In this document: piece after piece, positions 1 through 9,242 of the stretch | Layout of the letters: the number at the start of each line of letters is the position of its first letter | Numbering within the stretch: the first letter of the stretch is position 1 | From: Gaiellasilicea sp963745775 | Lineage (GTDB): Bacteria; Actinomycetota; Thermoleophilia; Gaiellales; Gaiellaceae | NCBI GenBank assembly: GCA_963745775.1 | Contig: CAVUYY010000009.1 | Coordinates: forward strand, 124,001-188,000 | Reading direction: 5' to 3' | DNA: 64,000 nucleotides | The notes under the pieces: model-generated | What the model was told of the DNA's origin: nothing | Seen by the model: only the letters and a program-made list of their open reading frames with translations | The model's database searches: none | Translations under genes and position numbers: made by a program

Positions 1-2
1 GG

Positions 3-593
3 CTCTTCCGCGATGCCGGCCACGAGGTCGTCGGCCAGTGTGGGGACGCCGATGACCTGATGCTGAAGGTCCGCAGCTACGCGCCGGACGTCGCGATCGT
101 CGACATCCGGCTGCCGCCCACGCACCAGGACGAAGGGGTTCGCGCCGCGCTCGAGATCCGGGCGCAGTACCCCGGCGTCGGCGTGCTCGTCCTCTCCCAG
201 TACATCGAGCTCGGGCTCGCGCTGACGCTGCTCTCCGACTCGGCCGACGGCGTCGGCTACCTGCTCAAGGATCGGATTCGCGACGTCGACGACTTCGTCG
301 CGGCGGTCGCGCGCGTCGCCGACGGGGGCTCGGCGCTCGATCCGATCATCGTCCAGACACTGCTCTCACGCGAGCGGCCCGACGATCCCGTCGCCAAGCT
401 GACGCCCCGCGAGCGCGAGGTGCTCGAGCTGATGGCGTCCGGGAGCTCGAACCAGGGGATCGCGGACAGCCTCGTGCTCACCGTCGGGAGCGTCGAGAAG
501 TACGTCTCCTCGATCTTCGAGAAGCTGGGGCTGCCGTCGACGCGAAGCGAATCGCGACGCGTCCTGGCGGTGCTGATGTTCCTCCGCTCCTGA
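3..593 (+). CDS. LuxR/NarL-family response regulator (5' end outside window)
   Basis: The frame is open from the window edge, so the N-terminus lies upstream. A receiver domain comes first: the phosphoacceptor Asp sits in the strand 'VAIVDIRLP' and the conserved Lys in 'YLLKDR'. A LuxR-type helix-turn-helix follows at the C-terminus ('LTPREREVLELMASG', then 'VEKYVSSIFEKLGL'). It is probably the transcriptional output of a two-component system whose kinase would be upstream. The hydrolase/ABC exporter genes that follow on the same strand after 105 bp are plausible targets; this is inference from position only. Confidence 0.93.
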   Translation, partial: LFRDAGHEVVGQCGDADDLMLKVRSYAPDVAIVDIRLPPTHQDEGVRAALEIRAQYPGVGVLVLSQYIELGLALTLLSDSADGVGYLLKDRIRDVDDFVAAVARVADGGSALDPIIVQTLLSRERPDDPVAKLTPREREVLELMASGSSNQGIADSLVLTVGSVEKYVSSIFEKLGLPSTRSESRRVLAVLMFLRS

Positions 594-698
594 GCCCGGC
601 GGCGGCGAACCGCACCGCGGATACCCCAGAAAACCCGCCCCCGATCACCCTGCTGCCCGCCTGTCGCCGTCGGCGAGGCGGCTGCGAGCCTGATCGGT

Positions 699-1991
699 AT
701 GACCGTTGCCGCCGCGAACGTCCCTGCGCGAAGCGCCCTGGCGCGCCTCGCCACCGAGCGGAACCTCGCCCTGGGCTCGCTCGGCCTTGTCGGGCTCCAC
801 GTCGTGGACGACAACTTCCTGCAGCCCGAGCCGGGCATGTCGCCCGTCGACCATCTGCCGGGCGGGCTGACACAGCTCGCACTGGTCGTCGCCGCCGCCT
901 GGGCGTACCCGCGCCTGCGGGCGGGGGCGCGTGCGGCGCTGGCGCTCCTCTTCGGCTTCTTCGGCGTCCTCGCAGGCACCGAGTCCGTCTACTACACGTT
1001 CGCGGACAGACCCTCCGGTGACGACTTCACCGGCTTCCTCTCCCTGGTCGCCGGTTTCGTCCTGCTCGGGATCGGAATCCGGACGCTCTGGCAGAGCCGG
1101 CGGATGGACGACAGCCGTCGCCGCCGCTACCTCCGCCGTGGCCTCGATCATCGCCGGCGTCGCTCGTGCTGACCGCGATCGTCCTGTTGCCGGTCTCGAT
1201 CGCGTACGTCGTCACGCACACGGCTCGGGCGGTCGTCCCGACCCCGAATCTCGGCGCGGCGCACGAGGACGTCAGCTTCACGACGAGCGACGGCCTGCGG
1301 CTCGAGGGCTGGTTCATCCCCTCGCGCAACGGCGCGACCGTGATCGCCTTCCCAGGGCGCTCCGGCCCGCAGAAGCACACGCGCATGCTCGTCGAGCACG
1401 GCTACGGCGTGCTCCTCTTCGACCGGCGCGGCGAAGGTGCCAGCGAAGGCGACCCGAACGCGTTCGGCTGGGTCGGCGACCGCGACCTGCATGCGGCGAC
1501 CGACTACCTCCGCAGCCGCCCCGACGTCGATGCGAGCCGGATCGGCGCGATCGGGCTCTCGGTCGGCGGTGAGATGCTGATCCACGCCGCCGCGCACTCG
1601 GACGCGTTCAAGGCGGTCGTCTCGGAGGGCGGGAGCGGGCAGTCGGTCCGCGACGACATGGAGAACACCGAGCTCGTGGAGGGGATCCTGTCCGGCTACT
1701 CGCGGGATCACGGCGGCGACCGCCATCTTCACCAGCACGCTGCCGCCGCCCAGCCTGAAGAGCGAGATCGCGAAGATCGCACCGACCGCCGTCTTCCTCG
1801 TCTACGGCGAGAACGGCCAGGGCGGCAGTGAGGAGAAGCCGAACAAGCTCCTCTACGCAGCTGCGCGCGAGCCGAAGCAGATCTGGGAAGTGCCGAACGG
1901 CCAGCACATCGCCGGGATCACGACCGAGCCGGCCGAATACGAGCGCCGCGTGATCGGTTTCTTCGACCGAACGCTCCTCACCCCCAACTGA
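699..1991 (+). CDS. Membrane-anchored alpha/beta hydrolase, copy 1 (frameshifted)
   Basis: Paralogue of the intact gene at 5327-6649. The N-terminal ~145 residues form several hydrophobic helices and carry the shared motif 'HVVDDNFLQPEPG'. The C-terminal part is an alpha/beta hydrolase with nucleophile elbow 'GLSVGGE' and a final His in 'GQHIAGI'. Alignment to the paralogue requires frame changes near 1137, 1160 and 1700, each equal to one extra base; together they restore the frame, and the ending 'EPAEYERRVIGFF' matches copy 2. The clean compensation suggests sequence error, though a decaying duplicate is possible. The substrate is unknown. It lies 10 bp before the ABC ATPase gene, so it is probably in the same operon. 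Confidence 0.8.
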
Positions 1992-2001
1992 AGGAGTTCC
2001 C

Positions 2002-2775
2002 ATGCGCACCATGGTTATGCAGAGCGAGCAGCAGGAGGCGGCGAAGCCGATCCCGGTGGTCGCCGGCGCGGGGATCAGCCGCACCTACGGATCGGGCGAC
2101 ACGGCAGTGCATGCGCTGCAGGATGTCTCGGTCGAGGTGATGAGCGGCAAGCTCACCGCCGTGATGGGGCCCTCGGGCTCGGGCAAGTCGACGCTGATGC
2201 ACATTCTCGCCGGCCTCGACAAGCCGACCGAGGGTGACGTCTGGGTCTCCGGTACGGCTCTCGGCGAGCTGAACGACAGGCAGCTGACGAAGCTGCGCCG
2301 CGAGCACATCGGATTCATCTTCCAGTTCTTCAACCTGCTGCCGATGCTGAGCGCGAAGGAGAACATCGTCCTGCCGCTCTCGATCGCCGGCGAGAAGGCC
2401 GACCCGGACTGGCTCGAGCAGCTGACGACCACCGTCGGCTTGCAGGATCGGCTCTCGCACCGGCCTTCGGAGCTCTCCGGCGGCCAGCAGCAGCGGGTCG
2501 CGATTGCGCGGGCGCTCGTCTCGAAGCCGACGGTCATGTTCGCGGACGAGCCGACCGGCAACCTCGACTCCCGCACCGGCGCCGAGATCCTCGCGTTGCT
2601 ACGCGAGTCGGTCGACGGCTACGGCCAGACGACCGTCATGGTCACCCACGATCCGCAGGCGGCTGCGATCGCGGACAGGGTTCTCTTCCTCGCCGACGGC
2701 CAGATCGTCAAGGACATCGGATCGTCGACGACGCACGAGATCATGGCTGCGCTGGAGGAGGTGACGGCGTCGTGA
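2002..2775 (+). CDS. ABC transporter ATP-binding protein, MacB/LolD type
   Basis: A 257-residue nucleotide-binding subunit. It shows Walker A 'GPSGSGKST', signature 'LSGGQQQRVAIARAL', Walker B 'VMFADEPTGNLD' and the switch His in 'VMVTHDPQA'. The type is that of FtsX-permease exporters (MacB, LolD), which act on substrates at or outside the membrane. The start ATG at 2002 follows a strong ribosome site (AAGGAG at 1991-1996); an ATG at 2014 is also possible. The stop overlaps the permease GTG start (GTGA), indicating translational coupling. Confidence 0.95.
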   Translation: MRTMVMQSEQQEAAKPIPVVAGAGISRTYGSGDTAVHALQDVSVEVMSGKLTAVMGPSGSGKSTLMHILAGLDKPTEGDVWVSGTALGELNDRQLTKLRREHIGFIFQFFNLLPMLSAKENIVLPLSIAGEKADPDWLEQLTTTVGLQDRLSHRPSELSGGQQQRVAIARALVSKPTVMFADEPTGNLDSRTGAEILALLRESVDGYGQTTVMVTHDPQAAAIADRVLFLADGQIVKDIGSSTTHEIMAALEEVTAS

Positions 2776-5334
2776 TCGGCGTCGCGCTCAAGGGACTGCT
2801 CGGCCGGAAGCTGCGCGCGGCGCTGACCGCGTTCGCGATCGTGCTCGGTGTCGCGATGATCAGCGGCGCCTTCGTCCTCACCGACACGCTCGGCAAGAGC
2901 TTCGACGGCATCTACGAGGAGTCGTACGACGTCCACCGACGCGGTCATCAGCTCGAAGGTCGCGATCGAGACGCAGGACGGCGAGACCGAGGCGCCTGCC
3001 TTCTCGGCCGCAGTGCTCAGTGACGTCGCGAGCCTGCCCGGCGTCCGCGTCGCGCAGGGCACGATCGAGGACGAGGCAAGCCTCGTCGACAAGGACGGAG
3101 AGACGATCGGGCGCCCCGGCCAGGGCGTCTCGATGGGCGTCGAAGCGACAGACGACCAGAGCCTGAACCCGTTCCAGCTCGTCTCCGGCGAGTGGCCGAG
3201 CGGGGACGGCCAGATCGCGATCGACAATTCGACCGCGGAGAAGGAGCACTTCGAGATCGGACAGACCGTCGGCGCCTACGGCGACGGCCCGGTGAAGACC
3301 TACGAGATCAGCGGCATCGTCCGCTTCGGGTCGGAGGGCGGGCTGGGCGGCATCACCGTCTCCGTCTTCGATCTCGAGACCGCCCAGCGGCTGTTCAAGA
3401 AGGAGGGCAAGTTCGACCTGATCAGCGTCGGCGCCGAGGAAGGCGTGACGGAGGCCGAGCTCTCCAGCCAGATCGAGCCGCTGCTCTCCGAGACGATGCA
3501 GGTGAAGACCGCCGCGGCGCAGGCGCGCGACGACAGCGCCGACACCCAGGAGGGCCTGAACATCATCAAGTACTTCCTGCTCGGCTTCGGCGGCATCGCG
3601 CTGTTCGTCGGCAGCTTCGTGATCGCCAACACGCTTGCGATCACGGTCGCGCAGCGGATGCGAGAGCTCGCCACGCTGCGCACCCTCGGAGCCTCGAGGC
3701 GGCAGGTGCTGGGGTCGGTCATCCTCGAGTCACTCGCGATCGGTCTCGTCGGCTCGGTGATCGGGCTCTTCCTCGGGCTCGGGATCGCGGTCGGCCTGAT
3801 GTCACTCCTCGAGTCGCTCGGCATCGATCTCCCGAGCGGCGGACTGGTCTTCTCGGTGCGGACGATCGTCGTCAGCCTCGGCATCGGCACCCTGATCGCG
3901 GTGCTGGCGAGCCTCCGGCCCGCGATGCGGGCGACGCGGATCGAGCCGATCGCGGCAGTGCGCGAGGGCGCGGTCATGCCGGCGTCGCGCTTCGCGCGCT
4001 TTGCAGTGCCGGTGTCCGCCGCGGTCGGCGTCATCGCGATCGCGCTGTTCTCATTCGGCGTCTTCGCGAGCGACGTCGACGTCCTCGTGCGAGTGATCGT
4101 CCTCGTCGCCGGTGTTCTCTTCATGTTCGTCGCGGTGGCGATGATCGCCACGCGCGTGGTGCGTCCGCTCGCCTACGTGCTCGGCGCACCAGGAGCCCGC
4201 TTCGGCGGCACCGCAGGCAGCCTCGCTCGGCAGAACGCGGTCCGGAACCCGGCCAGAACGGCATCGACAGCGGCGGCGGTGATGATCGGGCTCGCCCTGA
4301 TCACGTTCGTCGCGGTCATCGGCCAGGGGTTCAAGACCTCGTTCACGGGTGCCGTCGACGAGCTCTTCGTGGCCGACTACTCCGTGTCGGCGGGAAACAA
4401 CGGCGAGCTGCTGACCAACGAGGCCGCCCAGGCGGCAGCGACGGCGCCCGGCGTCGAGGCGGTGTCCGAGATGCGTTCGGGCGACGCCAAGGTCGACGGC
4501 AAGACCGTCGTCGTCACGGGCGTCGACGCGAACCTGACGAAGGTGATCAACATCACATGGGCGAGCGGCTCCAGTAGCGTCCCCGCGGAGCTCGGACGTG
4601 ACGGCGCCTTCCTCGTCAAGCGCTACGCCGACGACCACTCGCTTGCCGTCGGGTCGCCCCTGACGGTCGAAACGCCCGCCGGCAACGAGCTCCAGCTCCG
4701 CGTGGACGGGATCGTCGAACCCCCGAAGGGAGGCTCGCCGTTCGGCGAGATCTCGGTCTCGACCGCCACATTCGACGGCGCCTTCGCGAACCACGACAAC
4801 GACCTCACCCTCCTCAACATCGAGGGCGGCCCCTCGGCCGAGAACACCGCAGCCCTGGAGAAGAGCCTCGCAGCTTTCCCGGCCGCGGTCGTCGAGACGC
4901 GCGAAGAGTTCAAGGACACACGGACCGCCGAGATCACGCAGTCGCTCCAGATCCTCTACGCCCTGCTCGGCCTGTCTGTGATCGTGAGCCTCTTCGGCGT
5001 CATCAACACGCTCGTGCTCTCCGTCTTCGAGCGGACACGCGAGCTGGGGATGCTGCGGGCGATCGGGATGACCCGCAGGCAGGTGCGGCGGATGATCCGG
5101 CACGAGAGCATCGTCACGGCGTTGATCGGTGCCGCGCTCGGGATCGGAGTCGGCCTCTTCCTCGCCGTGCTCACGACCGCCGCGCTCTCCCAGTACGGGA
5201 TCGTGTTCGCGGTGCCGGCCGGGACGCTCGTCGTCTTCGTCGGCGTCGCGATCCTCGCGGGGATGCTCGCGGCAATCCTGCCGGCGCGGCGTGCGTCGAG
5301 GCTGAACGTACTCGAGGCGCTCCAATATGAGTAG
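2772..5334 (+). CDS. FtsX-family ABC transporter permease (frameshifted)
   Basis: Partner permease of the preceding ATPase. An N-terminal helix ('LTAFAIVLGVAMISGAF') is followed by a large extracellular MacB-like region. Then come two FtsX-type core blocks of about three helices each, with 'RMRELATLRTLGASRRQV' in the first and 'RTRELGMLRAIGMTRRQV' in the second. Near 2930 one extra base shifts the frame, between '...IYEESYD' and '...TDAVISSKVAIE'. The repaired protein would be about 850 residues, normal for the family. The GTG start overlaps the ATPase stop, and the end overlaps the start of hydrolase copy 2. Confidence 0.9.
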
Positions 5335-6649
5335 CGGGCACGCAGTCGCGGAGGGCCTCGCCGAGCGTCGCAGCGGGCTGCTCCGCCTCGCCGGAGCCAT
5401 GAGCCTCGAGACGGCGATCGTTCGTGCCTGCCTCGCAGCTGTGGCGCTGCACGTCGTCGACGACAACTACCTCCAGCCGCAGCCGGGCACCTCCGCTAGC
5501 GACCACCTCACGAGCGGACTCGTTCCCGTCGCCATCCTGCTCGGCGTCGCGGTCGTCTATCCGCGATTTCGGGCCGGAGCGCGCGCGGCCGTCGCGATGA
5601 CCTTCGGGGCACTCAGCCTGTCCTTCGGCTTCCCCGCCGTCTACCACCTGCTCCACGACGGCATCTCCGGAGACGACTACACCGGTCTCCTCGCGACCGC
5701 CGCCGGAGCGACCTTGCTCCTCAGCGGGCCGATGATCCTCTGGCGGTCGCGCAAACGAGGCGGCAGCCGCCGCAGCCGCTATCTGCGCCGGCTGCTCGTG
5801 ACGCTCCTGGGAGCGCTGGCGGCTTTCCTCGTGATCGCGTATGTCGTCTTCCCGGTCGCTTTCTCGTACGGCTACACGCACCTCGGCCGCACCGGCCCGC
5901 TGCCGGCCATCGGCTTCCCCTCCGAGCGGGTGACCGTGACGACCGACGACTCGATCGATCTCGCCGCGACCTACGTCCCGTCGAAGAACCGAGCCGCAGT
6001 CGTCGTCTACCCCGGACGCTCCGCGCTCGCCGAAGCGAAGATGCTGATCCGCAACGGCTACGGCGTCCTGCTCCTCGACCCCCGAGGCCAGGGAGAAAGC
6101 CAAGGCGACCTCGTCCGCTGGGCCGGCGACCGCGACCTGACCGCCGCCGCCGAATACCTCCAGGGGCGGCCGGACGTCGATCCCGGACGCGTCGGCGGCT
6201 TCGGCTCCTCCGTCGGCGGCGAGATCCTCCTCGGCGCCGCCGCCGAGTCGACGGCGTTCAAAGCGGTCGTCTCGGAAGGAGCCGGCCTCCCCGCCGGAGA
6301 AGGAGGCGACGTCCTCAAGGGCGGGGAAAAGCTCCTCCTCCTTCCCGCGCTCTTCGGCATCAAGTTCGCCACGAGCGTCTTCTCGAACCACGGGCCGCCG
6401 CCGCCAATCGTCGACCAGATCGGCCGGATCGCGCCGCGCTCCGTCTTCCTCATCTACACCGTGCCCGGCATGGGCGGCGAGGACACCAGGCAGCCCAAGT
6501 ACTTCGCCGCCGCGGGCAAGCCCAAGAAGATCTGGAAGGTGCCCGGCGCCGAGCACACCGGCGGCATCGACGCTCACCCGGCCGAATACGAGCGCCGCGT
6601 CGTTCGCTTCCTCAACCAGTCGCTCCTGGGCAAGGGAGGCACGGGGTGA
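5327..6649 (+). CDS. Membrane-anchored alpha/beta hydrolase, copy 2 (intact)
   Basis: A 440-residue two-part protein. The N-terminal ~190 residues hold five or six hydrophobic segments with the motif 'HVVDDNYLQPQPG'. The C-terminal catalytic domain has an oxyanion-region strand 'AVVVYPGRSAL', nucleophile elbow 'GSSVGGE', and the C-terminal His in 'AEHTGGIDAHP'. The ATG lies inside the end of the permease gene, so it is co-translated. Flanking an exporter of MacB type with two copies of the same hydrolase suggests processing or detoxification of a lipophilic compound at the membrane. I recognise the fold but no named family. Confidence 0.88.
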   Translation: MSSGHAVAEGLAERRSGLLRLAGAMSLETAIVRACLAAVALHVVDDNYLQPQPGTSASDHLTSGLVPVAILLGVAVVYPRFRAGARAAVAMTFGALSLSFGFPAVYHLLHDGISGDDYTGLLATAAGATLLLSGPMILWRSRKRGGSRRSRYLRRLLVTLLGALAAFLVIAYVVFPVAFSYGYTHLGRTGPLPAIGFPSERVTVTTDDSIDLAATYVPSKNRAAVVVYPGRSALAEAKMLIRNGYGVLLLDPRGQGESQGDLVRWAGDRDLTAAAEYLQGRPDVDPGRVGGFGSSVGGEILLGAAAESTAFKAVVSEGAGLPAGEGGDVLKGGEKLLLLPALFGIKFATSVFSNHGPPPPIVDQIGRIAPRSVFLIYTVPGMGGEDTRQPKYFAAAGKPKKIWKVPGAEHTGGIDAHPAEYERRVVRFLNQSLLGKGGTG

Positions 6650-6724
6650 GCTCCGCAGGCAGATCTTCAAGGACGGCCACTTCCACCACAGTGGGCGCGG
6701 GTACAGGGAGCAGCCACTGAGACC

Positions 6725-6764
6725 TTGACAGGAACATACGTTCGTAGGTAGAACATACGTTCCT
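6725..6764 (+). promoter_or_regulatory. SOS promoter with tandem LexA boxes upstream of imuB
   Basis: A TTGACA -35 (6725-6730) and a TAGAAC -10 (6749-6754) are separated by 18 bp. Two identical copies of GAACATACGTTC (6732-6743 and 6751-6762) match the actinobacterial LexA consensus GAAC-N4-GTTC. One box fills the spacer and the other covers the -10 and start point. The imuB GTG is at 6765, so the mRNA has almost no leader. Tight LexA repression with DNA-damage induction is expected. Confidence 0.85.
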
Positions 6765-7962
6765 GTGATCGCTTGCCTCGTCATCCCCGGCTTCGAGTTG
6801 CGCGCAGCGCTTCGCGCCCGGCCGAGGCTGGCGCTCGAGCCGGCGGCGCTCTCGCCGCTGCCCGGTTCCGAGCCTTTGCTGGGAGCCGTCACCGCAGCGG
6901 CCGAGGCGGCAGGGGTGCAGCCGGGGATGCGCCTGGGGGAGGCGCTCGCCACCTGTCCGGGGCTCGTCCTCGTCGAGCAGGATCCCGCCGCGGTCGAGCG
7001 CGAGTGGGAGGGAGCGCTGCAGCGGCTCGAGGACTCCGGGTTCGCGGTCGAGCCCGAGGAGCCCGGTCGCGTCTACTTCGAGACGCGAGGGGTGGAGCGG
7101 CTCTACGGAGGCTTGGAGGCGGCGCTCGAGCGGGCGCTCGCCTCGATCGGATCTGCCTGGGATCCACGCGCGGGCGCTGCCCGGCGCCGGTTCGCCGCTC
7201 TGGCGGCGGCGAGCGTCGCGCGTCCCGGGCAGGCACTCGTCGTCGCAGACGGCACGGAGGAGGGCTTTCTCGCACCACTGCCGCTCTCGCTGCTGCCGCT
7301 CAGTGCCGACCGCTATGCGGAGCTCGAGGGGCTGGGAGTGCGAAAGCTGGGAGAGCTGGCGGCGTTGCCGGGGGGCTCCGTCGCCGAGCGGCTCGGGCCG
7401 GAAGGGCGGCGGGCGTGGGCGCTTGCACACGGGGACAAGCAGAGCGGTGCAAGGGGACGCGTCCACGCCTCGCCGCCCGCCCGCCGAGCTCGCCGAGGCG
7501 CTCGAGTTCCCGGAGGCGATCGGGAACGAGCTGACCCTGCGACGGGCGTTCGGGGCGCTCCTCGACCGGTTGCTCGCGCGCCCGGAGCGAGTGGGAAGGC
7601 CGTTCCGCAAGCTCGCGCTCTCGGCGCGGCTCGTCGGCGGCGGCTCCTGGCGGCGCACGGTGACGCTGCGCGATCCGACAGCCGATCGTCCGCGGCTGCG
7701 CGCCGCACTCGGCCCGAAGCTGCTCGAGCTGCCGTCCCCGATCGTCGAGCTGCGGCTCGAGGCGGTCGAGCTCTCCGAGTCGGTGGGACAGCAGCTCGAG
7801 CTCGTCAAGCCGGCCGCGGACGAGCTCAATGCCCGCCTGAGCGACGGGCTGCGCCAGGTGCGCGCCAGCACCGGCTCGGGCTCCGTCGTCGCCGTCGTGG
7901 AGGTGGCGCCATGGTCGAGGATTCCCGAGGCACGAGCCTTGTTTGTCCCTCGAGACGAGTAG
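6765..7962 (+). CDS. imuB: ImuB-like Y-family polymerase homologue (frameshifted)
   Basis: A Y-family DNA polymerase homologue of the mutasome ImuA-ImuB-DnaE2. The residues that would chelate metal are absent: the N-terminal strand reads 'CLVIPGFEL' without Asp, and the palm segment reads 'VYFETRGVERLYGG'. This agrees with ImuB being a non-catalytic scaffold that links DnaE2 to the sliding clamp. One extra base near 7437 moves the frame from '...WALAHGDK' to 'AVQGDASTPRRPPAELAEAL'. The repaired length is about 398 residues, shorter than mycobacterial ImuB. Expression is controlled by the tandem LexA boxes immediately upstream. No imuA homologue is seen. Confidence 0.85.
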
Positions 7963-8017
7963 CGAAATGTGTCAGCCGTCGCTCGAGACCGAACCTGGGC
8001 CATGTGGCCGGAGGGCG

Positions 8018-8125
8018 ATTTATTCGCCCGCAGGCCCGTAACGCATGGTCATTCGCAGCGCAGAAGGAGGGGGCTCACGGGGGAACCCTGGGTTCCCCCG
8101 TGCTGGTGCCGCGGGACGAATAAAT
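8018..8125. repeat. Imperfect terminal inverted repeat with an internal hairpin
   Basis: ATTTATTCGCCCGC (8018-8031) is matched in inverse by GCGGGACGAATAAAT (8111-8125). Between them lies a perfect 12-bp hairpin: CACGGGGGAACC at 8076-8087, a CTG loop, and GGTTCCCCCGTG at 8091-8102. The AT-rich ends stand out in this genome. It could be a small non-autonomous element, or simply structured 3' RNA of imuB. No target duplication is evident. Confidence 0.4.
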
Positions 8126-8137
8126 GCTCCCAGACCC

Positions 8138-8347
8138 GTGCTGGTCGAGGCGAGCGCCGTGGGTGTCCCAGTTCGCGTGAACCGGCTCGGGGTCGCCGTG
8201 CTCCGCGAGGAGTGGCGCGTCGTCGACCGCTGGTGGACGGACGATCCCGTCGACCGGCGCTACTTCGATCTCGTGCTCGAGTCGGGCCAGAACGCCTGCG
8301 TCTTCCGCGACGAGGAGGCCGGCTGCTGGTTCAGCCAGCGGGCTTGA
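8138..8347 (+). CDS. DUF6504-like small protein downstream of imuB
   Basis: About 69 residues from a GTG at 8138 (alternative GTG 8159). The body 'REEWRVVDRWWTDDPVDRRYF' followed by 'GQNACVFRDEEAGCWF' resembles the small beta-rich DUF6504 proteins that are repeatedly encoded next to imuB in actinobacteria. It is probably part of the same damage-response locus. Its biochemical role is unknown. Extending the frame upstream to 8045 would run through the structured repeat and is unlikely. Confidence 0.65.
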   Translation: MLVEASAVGVPVRVNRLGVAVLREEWRVVDRWWTDDPVDRRYFDLVLESGQNACVFRDEEAGCWFSQRA

Positions 8348-8651
8348 GCGCGTGATCGGCGAACGACTCCCAGAGCTCAGCGTGCGCCGGCGGCACGACC
8401 ACCCACTGCTTGAACGGACGGCCCTGGCCGGACGGATCGAAGAGCACGGCTCCCTCGAGCGCGAGCGCCCGGGCGTGCACCTCGGGATCGGTCAGCTTGA
8501 AGACCATCGCCTCGTTGCGGCCCGAAAAGCCGGCGACCATCTTCCCGCGCGCCTTCACGCACGGCATCCCCATCATCTGGGAGAGCTCGACGAAGTCGTG
8601 GCGAAAGGCGAGAAAGTCCGCGAGATCGTCGTAGCGTTCGCGCGCGTCCAT
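8331..8651 (-). CDS. Small TfoX/MmcQ-like protein
   Basis: 106 residues with a compact alpha/beta core: 'MMGMPCVKARGKMVAGF', then 'AMVFKLTDPEVHARALAL', and a C-terminal 'GRPFKQWVVVP'. The pattern resembles the TfoX N-terminal or MmcQ/YjbR fold, small domains of unknown biochemical activity. The assignment rests on pattern only. It overlaps the DUF6504-like gene on the opposite strand by 17 bp and lies immediately downstream of the cupin gene on the same strand, so the two are probably co-transcribed. Confidence 0.7.
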   Translation of the reverse strand: MDARERYDDLADFLAFRHDFVELSQMMGMPCVKARGKMVAGFSGRNEAMVFKLTDPEVHARALALEGAVLFDPSGQGRPFKQWVVVPPAHAELWESFADHALKPAG

Positions 8652-9242
8652 CTACGCCCGGATCTCGAGGAGCCGGCCGTCCTCGAGTGTGTAGAGACAC
8701 GTGAGCCGGTTCGCTGCCGGGCGCGGCTCGTCCCGCATCTCGATTCGGATCTCGTCCCGCTCGAGCAGGAGCGGCCCCTCATCGGCCGGGACGATCAGCG
8801 CTTCCCCGACCGGCAGGCCTCCGTCCGCAGGCGGATCGTCGGAGTCGAAGCCCGGTTGCCGGCCGCGAAGATAGTCGGCGAAGCCACCGCCGGGAGCGTG
8901 GAAGTTGAGGTAACGCAACTCCTCCGTCGGGCTCGCGTTCCGGAACGCGTGGACGACGAACGGCGGCGCGACCACGAGCGTTCCCGCCGGGACAGTCGTC
9001 TCCTGCCGGTCGGCGCCCAACCCAACCGTCAGCTCGCCGTCGAGCACATAGAAAAGGTCGGTGTGGTGCCGATGGATGTGGGGATTCGCGCCCTCCCGTC
9101 CGGGCCCGAACCGCGTCCACGTGACGCACAACTCGTCGAAGTCGCAGAGGATCTCGACCCGCCGCTCCTCCGAGTCGCCGACGACCTCGCCCTCTCCGGC
9201 GGTTAGGAGCAGCGGTTGGCCTACGTCGAGCTCCATTGCCAT
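8652..9242 (-). CDS. Cupin-domain protein
   Basis: 196 residues. The first cupin motif is visible as 'PHIHRHHTDLFYVLDGELTV' and the second as 'PPFVVHAFRNAS', giving the usual His/Glu/His metal set. The C-terminal ~70 residues add a tail that could be a degenerate second cupin. Metal-dependent cupins include dioxygenases, isomerases and sensors, so no specific reaction can be named. The ATG at 9242 overlaps the 5' end of dnaE2 on the other strand; an internal ATG at 9236 is an alternative. Confidence 0.8.
   Translation of the reverse strand: MAMELDVGQPLLLTAGEGEVVGDSEERRVEILCDFDELCVTWTRFGPGREGANPHIHRHHTDLFYVLDGELTVGLGADRQETTVPAGTLVVAPPFVVHAFRNASPTEELRYLNFHAPGGGFADYLRGRQPGFDSDDPPADGGLPVGEALIVPADEGPLLLERDEIRIEMRDEPRPAANRLTCLYTLEDGRLLEIRA

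Noticed and set aside
8935..8948. GCGTTCCGGAACGC palindrome as a LexA site
   Set aside because: It lacks the GAAC-N4-GTTC spacing and lies inside the cupin coding sequence.
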